A stretch of DNA of 64,000 nucleotides from Branchipolynoe longqiensis (lineage: Eukaryota; Annelida; Polychaeta; Phyllodocida; Polynoidae). The stretch is taken from assembly GCA_030323885.1 (NCBI GenBank), contig CM059189.1, positions 43,367,428 through 43,431,427 on the forward strand, read 5' to 3'. A program made the position numbers and the translations under genes. The notes below the pieces were generated by a model. That model did no database searches. It saw nothing but the letters and a program-made list of their open reading frames with translations, and was not told the DNA's origin. Numbering within the stretch: position 1 is the stretch's first letter; every line of letters starts with the position of its first letter. Below, piece after piece: positions 42,515 through 53,328 of the stretch.

Positions 42515-43008
42515 AAGTGTAGTGGTCTGCACTGACCTCTCAGGCAAGGAGCCGCATAGACAGGTAGGCGTGGGTAGTGTGTTGATATCAGGGAGCCTAG
42601 GTGGTGTAATGGTTAGCACACTGGCCCGGAATGCAAAGAGATGTGGGTTCGAGTCCCACTCTAGGCGCAATATTTCCCATTTTCATCACACCCACGACAC
42701 TGGTGCCGTGACCAGGATTCTGTACAAGCTACGCGTTGTATAGTTGTTGAACCTACCCTGTGTATGTAAGTGCGTTGCCTTGCCTGTGTGTATGTAATTG
42801 TAAGCATTAAAAGACTTACAATTCCAGGGGGACGAGTGTAGTGGTCTGCACTGACCTCTCAGGCAAGGAGCCGCATAGACAGGCAGGTAGGTAGTTCATT
42901 ACATGGACTGTGAATAACATGACTGGCCCGGAATGCAAAGAGATGTGGGTTCGAGTCCCGCTCTAGGCGCAATATTTCCCATTTTCATCACACCCACGAC
43001 ATATGTAT
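42515..43008 (+). mobile_element. S3 tRNA-like repeat, one full and one rearranged copy
   Basis: The block AGTGTAGTGGTCTGCACTGA (to the CCGCATAGACAGG end) occurs at 42517 and 42836. The first is followed at 42588 by a tRNA-like head: GCCTAGGTGGTGTAATGGTT, AGCACACTGGCCCGG, GGGTTCGAGTCCC and the closing CTCTAGGC, resembling tRNA-Gln in boxes A and B but with no sound anticodon arm. A second copy of the head's 3' half is at 42927-43003. GACACTGGTGCCGTGACCAG at 42700 recalls retroelement leader sequences. Whether this is a SINE or a solo-LTR-like unit is open. Confidence 0.6.
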
Positions 43009-43047
43009 ATATATATGAATGTATATATATGAATATATATATATATA

Positions 43048-43440
43048 TATTTGTTGGGGTTTTATGTCCTGACATCTAAGGTCATAACAGGATATATTTA
43101 TATCATATATGTAATATATATTTGTTTATTGGAGTTTTACATTTGGCAACATCGAGGGTATTAACAGGACAGGTATCAGCGCAGTGCACACTCATGGTGA
43201 CTTTATAGTGCTGTCCCACTGGGAAACCAGGCCACCAGCACCATGACCTGATTCCCCACTCAGTCACATTATCCCGATACTGAGCTAACCAGTCCTTGTC
43301 CTATCCTAATGATGACAAGCGCCAGGCTAGGTAGGTATCAACAAGTATCAATTTCTGTAAGTCATTGATTTGACTCGACCGGGAATCAAACACCCGACGT
43401 TCCACAAGGGAAGCCTATGCTCTACCAATTCCATGTCCGG
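43048..43440 (-). mobile_element. S1 SINE with duplicated tail
   Basis: Tail words at 43050 (GTTGGGGTTTTATGTCCTGA) and again at 43129 (ATTGGAGTTTTACATTTGGC); body GTGCACACTCATGGTGACTT; tRNA-like head near 43370-43440. The double tail is like 34100-34440. Confidence 0.75.
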
Positions 43441-43513
43441 TATGTATTTTATATGTAATATGATATATATAAACATAATATATATGACTTATGTATATAT
43501 ATATATGACTTAT

Positions 43514-43553
<40 letters not shown>

Positions 43554-43796
43554 AGGTTATATATATATATATATCATTTGTATAGGAATTACTATAATCC
43601 CTACATTTCTTAGTCATGCATTTTATTAGTTAACCTCAATATATATTATATATATATATTGGCGGGAAACTGGTGTCTATTCCGAGGCGGTGGCCCATTG
43701 TAGGGGTGGGTCTGGGCGGCGTTCGTGCTTCAGACGGAATTATTCATGCCTTCCTTCTGATGCAACATAAAGTGGAACTACTTCCGTGTTCTGAAA
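43441..43796. repeat. TA-rich microsatellites and unrecognised sequence
   Basis: (TA)n at about 43515-43575 and 43638-43660. The words TTGAGGTTATATAT (43552) and TTAACCTCAATATATAT (43629) form an inverted repeat of about 14 bp. No gene. Confidence 0.65.
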
Positions 43797-44195
43797 GGCC
43801 GGGCCCGGTGTCACGAAATAGATTCGCCCCTCAAAATGTTATCCCCCCAGCGAATCTATTTCGAACCCCCCCCCCCCCCCCCCCATTGAAATAGAATCGC
43901 CCTGACCCAGTTCGCCCTGATTCAGTTCAAAATAAATTGAAGGGGTTTGAGGGGGTGGGGTGGAGGTGAGGGGAGGGGAGCAGGGTGGTGGTTTATATGG
44001 AAGGGACAGAGGGAGGTGGAGGGGGTGACGAAGGAGGTGGGAGGAAAGGAAATGAGGGGGTGGGAGGTGAGTGAGGAGGGAGGCGGCTGGGAGGGGAAAT
44101 TTCCGGGGGCGATTTTATTTCAAAATAGAATCGCCGGGGGGTGGGAGAGAATTTTGAGGGGGCAAATCTATTTTGTGACACCGGCTGCGCCTGAC
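43797..44195. mobile_element. W5 TIR element with AATAGATTCGCC-iterated interior
   Basis: Left GGGCCCGGTGTCACGAAATA, right TATTTTGTGACACCGGC (inverted). AAATAGATTCGCC-type words occur at about 43817, 43851 (reversed), 43889, 44105 (reversed) and 44125. It has a poly-C run (43867-43884) and a G-rich GGGAGG core (43936-44095) that could form G-quadruplexes. ORFs across it are low-complexity. Confidence 0.75.
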
Positions 44196-44464
44196 GAGGG
44201 TGTTGGGAATGTGGGGTGGTGGAGAAGGGTCGGTCCACAGCGAGGAAAGGAGGAAAAACGGGTGACCAGTGTCCCATATTGAGCATATCCTTGCAGGAAT
44301 AGTTTCCCATTCTTTAAGTCCTGATATTGTGTGATTTAAACAGAAGTTGATGTAGATAAATTTAAAATATACTTCAAGCATTTTAATCTGCGCAAAAGAT
44401 ACATATATGTGTAACTATGTCGGAACAAGAAACTACTAAACAATATAATGGACATATTGGATGG

Positions 44465-44680
44465 GATCTTTCCATAATTTGAGCCAATCAGAGCTGTTCT
44501 TTTCAATTCCAAATGGCCGCCCCTTATGGGGGGCTGCCATTTGCAATAAAGAAGAACAGCTCTGATTGGCTGACACTGAGCGCTGTTCTTTTCGATTGCA
44601 AATGGCAGCCCCCCATGGAGGCGGCCATTTACAATAAAAAAGAAGAGCTCTGATTGGCTGACACTGAGTTCTCGCGAAAA
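44465..44680. repeat. Inverted/tandem repeat with paired GATTGGCTGA boxes
   Basis: Alternating inverted copies of CAGAGCTGTTCTTTTC and CAAATGGC(C/A)GCC: AGCCAATCAGAGCTGTTCTT at 44482, then reversed AGAACAGCTCTGATTGGCTG at 44553 and GAAGAGCTCTGATTGGCTGA at 44641. CCAAT-type boxes recur. A related piece is at 58855-58925. Function unknown. Confidence 0.75.
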
Positions 44681-44840
44681 CGAGAAGAGGAAAATCCATT
44701 TCCTGCAAGTTCAAACAGGCTCAGACAAGGTCAAAGGTGGTTGGTTGTCCCTCTCCTTTCAGCGCTGAATATGCTTATGGAGAGGTGAGCTGCATTGTGG
44801 ATTCAGTTTGTCAGCACTGCGCCCCACTGGTGTGGACATC

Positions 44841-45640
44841 TGATTGATTGATTGATTGATTGGTGGTTGCTTTACGCCGTGTCGGCAGCATAGGCCATAT
44901 TCACGGTGAGAAATGTTTATTTTTTGTTCAAACCATAGCTTTTACATGTCAATATTGACAATCACTTATGTGCCAATAGACACTAATTAAATTAGAAAGC
45001 TCACAATCATATATTTGTGGTCAAGGGAAACAAATTCCCATAGAAAAAGACATGTTTTATTAATAATTGATAGAATCCATTTAGTAAACTATATAAGGTG
45101 GTACAGTCCAGCTGCCCTCAAAAGGCTAAAATGTTTTCCTGTTTTACCTTAGTAAAAAGGTCATGCATACTGTCTGCAGTGTAGAACCGTTGGCGCAGGG
45201 CCAAAAAATCAACGCAACTTAGTAAGATGTGTTTGAGTGTCAGTGGGGACTGACACCCAATACATTCAGGGGGAGGTTCCCCCTTGAGCAGAAAAGCATG
45301 TGTAAGCCACGAGTGGCCAATACGGCAGCGGCTAAGGAGCACTTGGTCCCACCGACCTCCCGCATGAGTCTGTGGTGGCTTTCCCACAGATAGTTCAATT
45401 TCTTTAAGTTTATTAATGTTTTCATCCCACTCATGTTGCCATTTGGATTTTATGTGGGTGGCTATTAGTGGTTTCAGATCAGAGTGAGGGATCAGACACG
45501 GTTCAAAATCACACAGTTCAGGGCCTTCTTCGCAGCCCGATCAGCTCGTTCGTTTCCTTGTATGCCGGCATGGCCAGGCACCCAGCACAGGTGGATATCA
45601 TACCCATCCGTTGTCAGTTGGTTCATTTTATAAATGAAGG
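44841..45640 (-). pseudogene. 5'-truncated copy of the I/Nimb-type LINE
   Basis: Minus-strand copy of 3880-4662 of the first LINE. It starts at the (AATC)n tail (44841) and runs through the C-terminal zinc-motif region (RIGHSWLTHAFLLKGEPPPE) and RNase H end (GYDIHLCWVPGHAGIQGNER) to about 45640, where homology stops. By eye it is about 95% similar to the first copy, so both come from one active family. E2 begins about 40 bp beyond the break. Confidence 0.88.
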
Positions 45641-45681
45641 TGCAGGGTGGATGTACCGCCTTGTTACTTAGGGATTTGGGG

Positions 45682-45893
45682 ATTTATGTAGAATATAATT
45701 TATTATATATATATAAAGGAGGCGGAGTTTCCCCCCTTCTCTTCTTTAATTAATTATTTCTTATTTATTTCTTATTTATTCTTCAATGTATATTCTTCAA
45801 TGTATATGCCACTCTTTTGCCCTGGGACTGCCATCTCATTGCCGCTTGGCTCAGTCCAGCCTTGACTGCACGCCGAGCACCACTTATTTTTAG
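45682..45893 (+). repeat. E2 A1 repeat
   Basis: ATTTATGTAGAATATAATTT ... CGAGCACCACTTATTTTTAG. It matches A2 (48427-48633) apart from a duplicated CTTCAATGTATATT and a few substitutions. Contains a TATA-rich stretch (TATATATATATAAAGGAGG). Confidence 0.9.
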
Positions 45894-47265
45894 GACCTTA
45901 TCGAAGCAAAATTGGCTGTCGAATTAGACCAGGATGTCATTTCTTGTGTTGACTACAAACCACAATGTGTCCACTCCATGTTTGTCGTCCCAAAGGAGGG
46001 GGGGGGGTCGGCTGGTTATCGACTGTAGTAAGCCCCGTGATAGGTCGGTCAATTCGGCCACTAGTGAGGTCGCCCATACGTTTAAATACCTAAGTGTTGA
46101 TAATGTAATCGACAATCTTGAGCGGGGGGACCACCTATCTTCTATTGACATAAAGCATGCCTACAGGGCCGTCCAGATAAACCCTCGGGACCGCATAAGG
46201 CAGGGTCTGAAGTGGAAATTTAGGGACGATGACAGAGTCAGATATATGGTCGACAATCGCCTATCAATGGGTCTTGCCTCAAGCCCCTTTATATTTACAA
46301 AAATATCTAATTTTATTGTAAGATGTGCAAAGAGGGAAGGCATAAAACGGGTCATCAATTACCTCGATGACTTCTGTATTATCGGTGATTCATGGGATCA
46401 CAATGCTATTGACCAATCAAAACTAATTGCAATAATACGTAGGTTGGGTTTCTCACTAAGCTTTCGAAAGTTGCTCTCCCCGACTCAGAAAATGCGTTTT
46501 CTTGGGATCGACATTGATACTATAAAATTAGAATTAACTCTCCCCGCTGATAAGCTTATTAAATTATACCGAGTTTTGGCTCAATTCCGGGGTCGGAGGA
46601 AAGCAAAACGGAAGGATCAAGGGGTCTGCTTGCACATTGTGCCAAGGTGATCCGGGGAGCCCGTACCTTCTGCCGTGGGATCTATGATCTCATTGCCTCC
46701 ATCAGGGAGCCTTATCACTATACCAGGTTGGGTGTGGGCTTCCGCCAGGACATTGAATGGTGGGAACGCTTTGCCGCACGCTTTAACGGTAAGGCTGCCA
46801 TGCTAGGAAAATTTACGCGGGTCTGCTCAGCTCAGTTTATAGCGATGCCTCAGGCTGGGGTATGGGTGCTACCCACGGGGCCGATTGGTTAGTCGGCTGT
46901 TATAAGGGAGAGGATGATATAGCGCTTGGTGACTATGCTGGGCACCATCACGTCTCACCCGAGGAGGGGTTGGACTCTGCTCATATTAACGTAAAAGAAA
47001 TGGCGGCCGCATTTGAGGCAGCCACACGCTGGGCGCATGGTTGGGGGGGGGGCCTCGATAGTGTTCATGACTGACAGCGCTGTGGTCCAGGCTGCACTGA
47101 ACACGGGCCGCTCCCGCTCACGGGAGATCATGGGTTATCTCCGAAAGCTTTTCTGGATGGCGATCGAACAAAACTTTATATTCATTTCTTCCTATATTCA
47201 TACTTCGAGAAATATCACTTGTGATGCATTGAGCAGGCTGGGGGATGTTGGAAGTGCTGCTAGGA
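45894..47265 (+). pseudogene. E2 reverse transcriptase and RNase H
   Basis: RT core in one frame to 46650: YRLVIDCSKP, SIDIKHAYRAV, SMGLASSPFIFTKI, the catalytic VINYLDDFCIIG and MRFLGIDID. Frameshifts follow near 46590 and 46640; the RT thumb continues as VIRGARTFCRGIYDLI. RNase H is in a third frame at about 46830-47250: YSDASGWGMGA, HINVKEMAAAFEA, VFMTDSAVVQAAL and ITCDALSRL. These are the DIRS-group RT-RNase H signatures. All catalytic residues visible are conserved, so the inactivation is by indels only; some fall in G runs (46002, 47042). Confidence 0.85.
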
Positions 47266-47329
47266 TAGCCGCTGTTGATAAAGCATGGCTCATGTGTTGT
47301 AGGAAGATTTTGAGGCCCCCTTTTCTTTT

Positions 47330-48301
47330 CATTCCAGGGCGGGAAGCACTGGCAAGGGAGCAGCAGCTATATGAGAGCCGGTTTTATTCCGCCAATTCCT
47401 GGTCTTCAAGGACGGCTCAAATTAAGCGTTATTTGACCTTTGTCGATCAGTTCGGGGAAAACAGGGCTCCTTTTCCCTGCACCTCGAAGTGGGTCGCTCT
47501 TTATGCGACCTGGCTTGCCAGGGATCTATCTTATAGATCTATATTGAACTATTTGTCAGGTCTAAATTTTTACTTAAAACAGAATGGTTGCCAAACTATC
47601 CTCTATGCCGATTACTATGTATCTGCAACTTTGAAGGGCATAAGAAGTGAGAAGGGTGATGCACCAAAGGCTGCGCCCCCCCCCTCTTACCACATATGTT
47701 GGTTACAATTTTTGGTGGTTTGACCCTGAACTCTGGCCATACCGCCTGGCGCGCTGCGATCTTGCTGTCCTTCCGCGCATTACTCAGGAAGAGCCAGGTC
47801 AAGGACTCAGAGGCCTCCCTTAGACGTTCAGATTTTAGATTTTTTGATTGGGGTATGATAATTCGAGTAAGGCACTCTAAGACTATCCAATTTACTGAGC
47901 GTGTGCTAGAGATACCAGTCGCCAAATGCGTTAACCGGGCACTTTGTGTGGTATTTTGAACCAAAAAACATTTTGAGGAGATACCTGCTACTCAGGAGGA
48001 AATAGCATTCAGGCTTCCGGCAGAGTCGGGCTCAAACCCCATGTCTTATCGCTCGTATCAATCTATGTTGAGACTTTTTGCCAGTAGGGCGGGTCTGGCT
48101 GAGTGCCACTTTACGTCTCACTCCCTGCGCCGGGGCGGCGCGACTTATGTTGCCATGTGTGGGGCTACGATCGAGGAGATAAAGTTGAGAGGGGACTGGG
48201 CCAGTGAGACGGTTTATGCTTACTTAAAGACGCCACTGCAGGTGCGCATCGTCAATGACCTGAGGGTGGCCTCCTCCCTGGCCCAGTCGAAGCTTGAGTA
48301 G
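47330..48301 (+). pseudogene. E2 tyrosine recombinase
   Basis: N-terminal core-binding domain in the frame to 47723 (REALAREQQLYESRFYSANS, WVALYATWLARDLSYRSILN, LSGLNFYLKQNG). Catalytic domain in other frames: TAWRAAILLSFRALLRKSQV with the first Arg (47735-47800), HSLRRGGATY (His-x-x-Arg, about 48119) and GDWASETVYAYL with the nucleophile Tyr (about 48195). Frameshifts lie near the C run at 47677 and near 47955. It should catalyse integration of circular DNA without target duplication. Confidence 0.82.
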
Positions 48302-48328
48302 TTTTGGGTGGGGGCCTTTGGCCCATTT

Positions 48329-48430
48329 GGCTATTATTTTGCCCGGCCAAGGGACCTTCAAGCAAAAATAAAAGAAGGTTCCCCACCACTACTCATTGTT
48401 CTCTCTCTTTCCTTACCGTAGCCTAAATTT
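48329..48430 (+). repeat. E2 B1 repeat
   Basis: CTATTATTTTGCCCGGCCAA ... TTACCGTAGCCTAAATTTA, the same as 48644-48746. It overlaps the start of A2 by a few bases (ATTTA), a likely recombination core. Confidence 0.9.
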
Positions 48431-48633
48431 ATGTAGAATATAATTTATTATATATATATAAAGGAGGCGGAGTTTCCCCCCTTCTCTTCTTTAATTAATT
48501 ATTTCTTATTTATTTCTTATTTATTCTTCAATGTATATTCACCCCGTGCCACTCTTTTGCCCCGGGACTGCCATCTCATTACCGCTTGGCTCAGTCCAGC
48601 CTTGACTGCACGCCGAGCACCACTTATTTTTAG
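48427..48633 (+). repeat. E2 A2 repeat
   Basis: Copy of A1 (45682-45893), lying between B1 and B2. Confidence 0.9.
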
Positions 48634-48643
48634 CTTTAGGTAG

Positions 48644-48746
48644 GGCTATTATTTTGCCCGGCCAAGGGACCTTCAAGCAAAAATAAAAGAAGGTTCCCCA
48701 CCACTACTCATTGTTCTCTCTCTTTCCTTACCGTAGCCTAAATTTA
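48644..48746 (+). repeat. E2 B2 repeat
   Basis: Copy of B1, closing the element. It is followed by TA-rich host DNA. Confidence 0.9.
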
Positions 48747-48858
48747 TATATATATTTATATATTGTTTATTTAATTATTATTTAAATTTGCTGGTTTTAA
48801 TCATTGATGTCGCAAATATTAGTGGCAGGTTTGTGAATGCTCATATAAACAATTGTTT

Positions 48859-49218
48859 TTAAAGCTGCACAAGTCAGATGAAGGATCAACATTTCAAAGC
48901 CAAAATAATTATCTAGATTTGATTCTACATATGTAACTTAGATACTGATGCACTTATTAAACATTTGTTTCTGCATAGAAGGGAATATGGAGTCAATTTA
49001 ATAGAACACATTACTGCAGAAGCCGATATAGTGTCAATTTTTGGCGTGTTTGCCAAAATTAATTTGATATGTTTGCACTTCAAAATTCTCAAAAGTTAGC
49101 CATTTAAGATAGACTTATCTACTTTAAACTAAAGCAAAGTAGATAATAATGATCACGCTAATATATTTATCTCAGAAAAATGACCGAAACTCAAAAGCAT
49201 CAGACTGTGCAACTTTAA
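48859..49218 (+). mobile_element. M1 MITE, full copy with TTAA on both sides
   Basis: TTAA (48859-48862), AGCTGCACAAGTCAGATGAA ... CATCAGACTGTGCAACT, TTAA (49215-49218). Diverged from the others. Confidence 0.85.
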
Positions 49219-49260
49219 TCACCATTTTGCATTCACCAAATCATTCACCACCCAAGATGC

Positions 49261-49361
49261 ACATTTTCCACTCACTCATTCACCTCACACACTCATTCAT
49301 CGATCCCTCGCCCACTCACTCTCACAACACTCACATTACTCACTCTCACCACACTCACATT
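49261..49361 (+). repeat. L: 101-bp sequence repeated on the far side of E3
   Basis: ACATTTTCCACTCACTCATT ... CACCACACTCACATT. It recurs at 58337-58437 with two mismatches, so E3 is flanked by a direct duplication of about 100 bp. Confidence 0.92.
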
Positions 49362-51051
49362 GTGCATGTTATGTAGTAACATGAGTAATTCATAACAATT
49401 GGTCACCTCACATATACTGATTTACTTGGTTGCCAAAAGCAGAACAATTTTAAACATGAAGCACTGGCTTATCTCACAGCTTAGATCTTGTTATTCTGTA
49501 CACTATGCTAACAGGCAAAGAAATAATCAAAACAAAAGTTATTAGAACTTAATTTAATGAACCCAGTTAACTCATGTTGGCTCATTATTAACCAAGTAAT
49601 TCTATTACATAGTGTGACCTATTCTAATAACTGGATTGGGCTTATAGTAATCTAAATAGACAATTGGATAACTCCTCTTCTGGAGCTACTGTTCTGATAG
49701 CATATAAGTATAAAAAAGGAATAATATAAAAAATGTCATAACCTATGAATTATGTAATTTAAGTTGATCTCCAACTGCTAGTGGACATTCTCAAAAAATT
49801 AGAAATCCCAGTTATATATATGCATGTTATATAAATCATCTGTAAATTATAGACTAGGATCTATCCATCTATATTGTTCTTTTATAAACTGACAAAAGGA
49901 TCCAGACTTAGATGAAGTTCTATCTACTAACTAGATTGAACTTCTAAGCAAAATAATAGATAAACTGGGTTAATTCATATTCTGGAGATACTGGTCTCAT
50001 AGCTTCACAAAGGAATCAATTACCTTGTTGAGATTTATCTTCTGAAATTTATTTTAATTTTTTTTTTTTTTTTTAAAACAAGAACTTAAATAATTTCAAA
50101 TTGATCTCGAAACTTTAATGGACAATCTCAAGAATTAGAATTCCCAGTTATATGCATGTTATATAATTCATCAGTAATCTTAGACTAGGATTTATTCCTA
50201 TCTTTTGTTCTTTTGTAAACTCATAAATAGGTTCAAACTAAGATTAAGTTATATCTACTAAGTAGATTGAGCTTCTAAGCAATATGATAGATAAAACTGG
50301 GTTAACTCATATTCTAGAAATGATGGACTCATAGTTTCAAAAAGAAATCAAATACCTTGCTGATATGTATATGATGAAATTTATAATCATGAACTTAAAT
50401 TAAATTCAAATTGATCTCCAACTATTAATAGACAATCTCAAAGAATTAGGAATCCCAGTTCTATCTAAATATGTTACATAAATCATCAGTATTTGGGTTA
50501 ACTCATATTCTAGAGATAATGGTATCATAGTTTAAAAAAAAAGAAATCAAATACCTTGCAGATAGGTATCTCATGAAATTTTATAAACATGAACTTAGAT
50601 AAAATTCAAATTGATCTCCAACTATTAAGGGACAATCCAAAAGAATTAGAAATCCCAGATCTATCTATGTATGTATATAAATCATCAGTAATGTTAAAAA
50701 CTAAGATTTAATTCATATCTATTGTTCTTTATTAAAAATCCCAAGAATTCTGTTGGAATGACTGAACCCACAACATAGAAGGTCTCTGACTTTCAAAACT
50801 GATGTTGCCAAGTGATGTAAACAAAACTTGTATGCGTTGCCATAACCACTCAACTCAATCTGTGATCCAAGAAATTTGTATCTGGGTTGCTAGGTCCGGT
50901 AGTGAAGACACATTCATGTCTCCAAGCAATCTTGTCAAATGTCAACAACAATCTCCAAGGAAACCCATAGTATATCTAGAGGTGAAAAACTAGGATCTCC
51001 AACTCACTTTGTCCTGGCACTCATACAGTAAACACCTGGAAGGCGGTTTTT
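49361..51051 (+). repeat. E3 A1 repeat (1,691 bp)
   Basis: Starts TGTGCATGTTATGTAGTAAC, ends ACACCTGGAAGGCGGTTTTT. It holds four imperfect internal tandem units (landmark TTGATCTC(C/G)AA at about 49763, 50103, 50410 and 50610; landmark AGAATTAG.AATCCCAG) and a 63-codon frame at 50802-50993 (MLPSDVNKTCMRCHNHSTQS...) identical in A2. Whether that frame is translated is unknown. Confidence 0.93.
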
Positions 51052-51164
51052 GCAGATCTCTCCAGCTTCTGGTCTCCATTGCAAGTACTACACATCCTCC
51101 TTTGCAAGTGCTACAGATGCAGCAAGTTCGTAAATCCACCAGTGTGCGTCGGCCATCTTCAAAA

Positions 51165-52831
51165 ATGGAAGATTCGACAGACTTACAGGCTTCACCCAAG
51201 CCTTCAACAAGTCGGAAAAAGTCGTCGAATTTGGGAGAATCTGTCGACGAGCGGCCCGTCAACGTCGACTTGACCGAGATGTCGATGTCCACAGTACACT
51301 CAGCATTCGACACCAAGCTGGCGTCGTTCTCAAAAGTTTTGTTAGGTCGATTAAAAGTTATTGAGTCAAATTGTACTTATCGACGCGGAGCAGCGTAGAA
51401 TGTCGATGACGTCACGGATGACGTCGCGTCGGAGCAGGAAGTGCGCCCTGTGGCGCCATCTAGTGTGTTGCGGTCGAATCAAGCGGAAACGTCATGGATG
51501 AGGTATGGGTGCCAGTATAGTGAGTCGCACTCGAGGCATCAACATATTACAGACTTCCCTGCAGTGAAGCATTCAAAGGCGTCGATCGTCTTTCGACACT
51601 TTCAAGGAGTTCGCAATATTGGGAAGAGTTGTAATTGTCGACATGGACGTTGATGACATCACGAATGACGTCTTGTCGAGTTCGGAGGAAGCGGTCGTGT
51701 CGCCATCTAGTGGAATATCGTCGGAACAGGAAGAAACATCAAGGGAACTCCCTGAACTACGCTGACAGTGCTGCAGGGTGCACGACGGTGCGCCCAACGC
51801 TGATGATGCTGCGCAGTGCAACCGACCGGCCTGCGCTGACAGTGCTGCGGGTGCACGCCAGTGAACCAGATGCTGATGTTTCAAGCAGTTCGCAAAAGAC
51901 GTCTAAATATCGACGTACTACTAAAAAGCATGTCGAAAGATTCGTCGATGATGTGTTTTCAAGTTCGGAGGAAGCAGTCGAGTCGCCATCTAGCGGATTG
52001 TCGTCGAGACGCTGGCAAACAACCCGGTAGCGGCTTAGGGACCAGCAAGCAGGCACACGACGAGGATCTACATCGTCGACGCAGACTTCATGCATCTCCT
52101 ACGGCGAAGCGGTCGAGGCAGTGTTGTTCTTCTTCAACAGATTCGAACAGCTCTCCGGAAAGCGGACGCCGTCTCAGGAGCAGTTGTCGGAATTCAAGAA
52201 CAACTCAGAAAGCAAGATGTTGATTGCAGATTACTATCATCAGCTGGTGTCTCACTAAAGTAACAGAAAGGTAGGGATGACTTTATGCCAAATTTATATG
52301 TCATATGGGGGAAAGTGGGTACTGGGGAGTCGGATTGGTTCGAATACTTTACCGCTTTACATCGTATGAGGAGAGATAGCCGCTTGCCTCGAGGTTGGGT
52401 CGATCATGTCAAAGTACATGAAGAAGATCTCATGCTAATGGTAGCTGATTGGGAATGGATTACATGTCTCACTTGGTCAGAACCCATTTTCACCATGATT
52501 AATGATGGTCGGTTGGCAACAGGGTGGGATGATAGGTATGCAATTAAAGATATTGTGCATGATGTAATGGCAGTGGGTGAGAGACGCGCCTCTTATAAAA
52601 TTCTTTTAAATCTGACTTTCATAAATCAACTAACTTTGGTAAGGAGTATGACTTTAATGTAGACGGGAAAGCTTGCTACTCTTGGACCTGGGGCAAATCC
52701 TGTGAATTTTCTGGCTCTCATGGTGTTGACCAGGATAAGAACTGTCATTACTGTGCATGTGGTATAAATAAATACAGGAAGGCTAACTCGCACCGTGAGA
52801 TTGATTGCAATATCAAGAAGAGGGCGTTATA
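51165..52831 (+). pseudogene. E3 gag-like region (frames broken)
   Basis: N-terminal part from ATG 51165 (MEDSTDLQASPKPSTSRKKS..., then MSMSTVHSAFDTKLASF) stops at 51398. Acidic repeats follow in shifting frames: VDDITNDVLSSSEEAV..SPSSG at 51649 and related units near 51402 and 51941. The core, 52285-52662, has the gag motif WSEPIFTMINDGRLATGWDD. After a frameshift comes the Cys/His cluster KACYSWTWGKSCEFSGSHG, CHYCACG and HREIDC (52660-52820), ending at TAA about 52831. The core and cluster match E1 gag. The protein would package element RNA. Confidence 0.75.
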
Positions 52832-53011
52832 AAGAACCGCTCCTCGAGTTGACTCTGGTAAAAAACCGGGGAAGTTAAATCAAATAATGTAAACCAGGAT
52901 TTTCAGTCATAGGCCCTTCGGGGCCAGAACCATTAGGCAATGTCTCTAATATTGATATCCATTCCTTTTCATATGATAACTCGGAGAACGATTTGATCTG
53001 CCGTGATGATG

Positions 53012-53081
53012 ACTTACGTGCTCCAACTTACGTGCTCCAACTAACGTGCTCCAACTTACGTGCTCCAACTTACGTGCTCCA
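53012..53081 (+). repeat. 14-bp tandem repeat, five copies, inside E3
   Basis: Five copies of ACTTACGTGCTCCA (one with ACTAAC) between gag and RT. 14 bp is not a multiple of 3, so copy-number change shifts frame; it encodes LRAPTYVLQ-type peptides. Confidence 0.93.
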
Positions 53082-53328
53082 ATCTTTCGTCCTGCATTCA
53101 CAAGACGACGACATTACTGTTTCCAAGCTGGGAACTGAGGTTAGTCACTCTGGCATACCGTCCCTTGTTATTTCTGATATGGTAGATACAAAATTGAGCA
53201 GCACAGATAATTTGGATTGTAAGGGGGGTCCTGGGATGATTGAGTGTGAAACTTCATTAAGTATTGGAGACAGTTTGTAGAGTGTTAGTACAAAATTTCA
53301 TGCTAGTAATTTATCAGATTTTCCCAGC

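Larger units (their letters stand above)
45682..48746 (+). mobile_element. E2: Ngaro/PAT-like tyrosine-recombinase retrotransposon lacking gag
   Basis: Split direct repeats: A1 45682-45893, RT/RNase H/recombinase region, B1 48329-48430, A2 48427-48633, B2 48644-48746. Order A1-internal-B1-A2-B2. No integrase or protease; a tyrosine recombinase lies downstream of RNase H. A1 leads directly into the RT N-terminus, so gag has been deleted. B carries an AATAAAAG signal. Several frameshifts make it non-functional. Ngaro versus PAT would need a tree. Confidence 0.85.

Noticed and set aside
42588..42668. Functional tRNA gene
   Set aside because: Boxes A and B and the acceptor stem are tRNA-like, but the anticodon arm does not fold soundly and the unit is repeated with the same flanks, so it is a tRNA-derived repeat.
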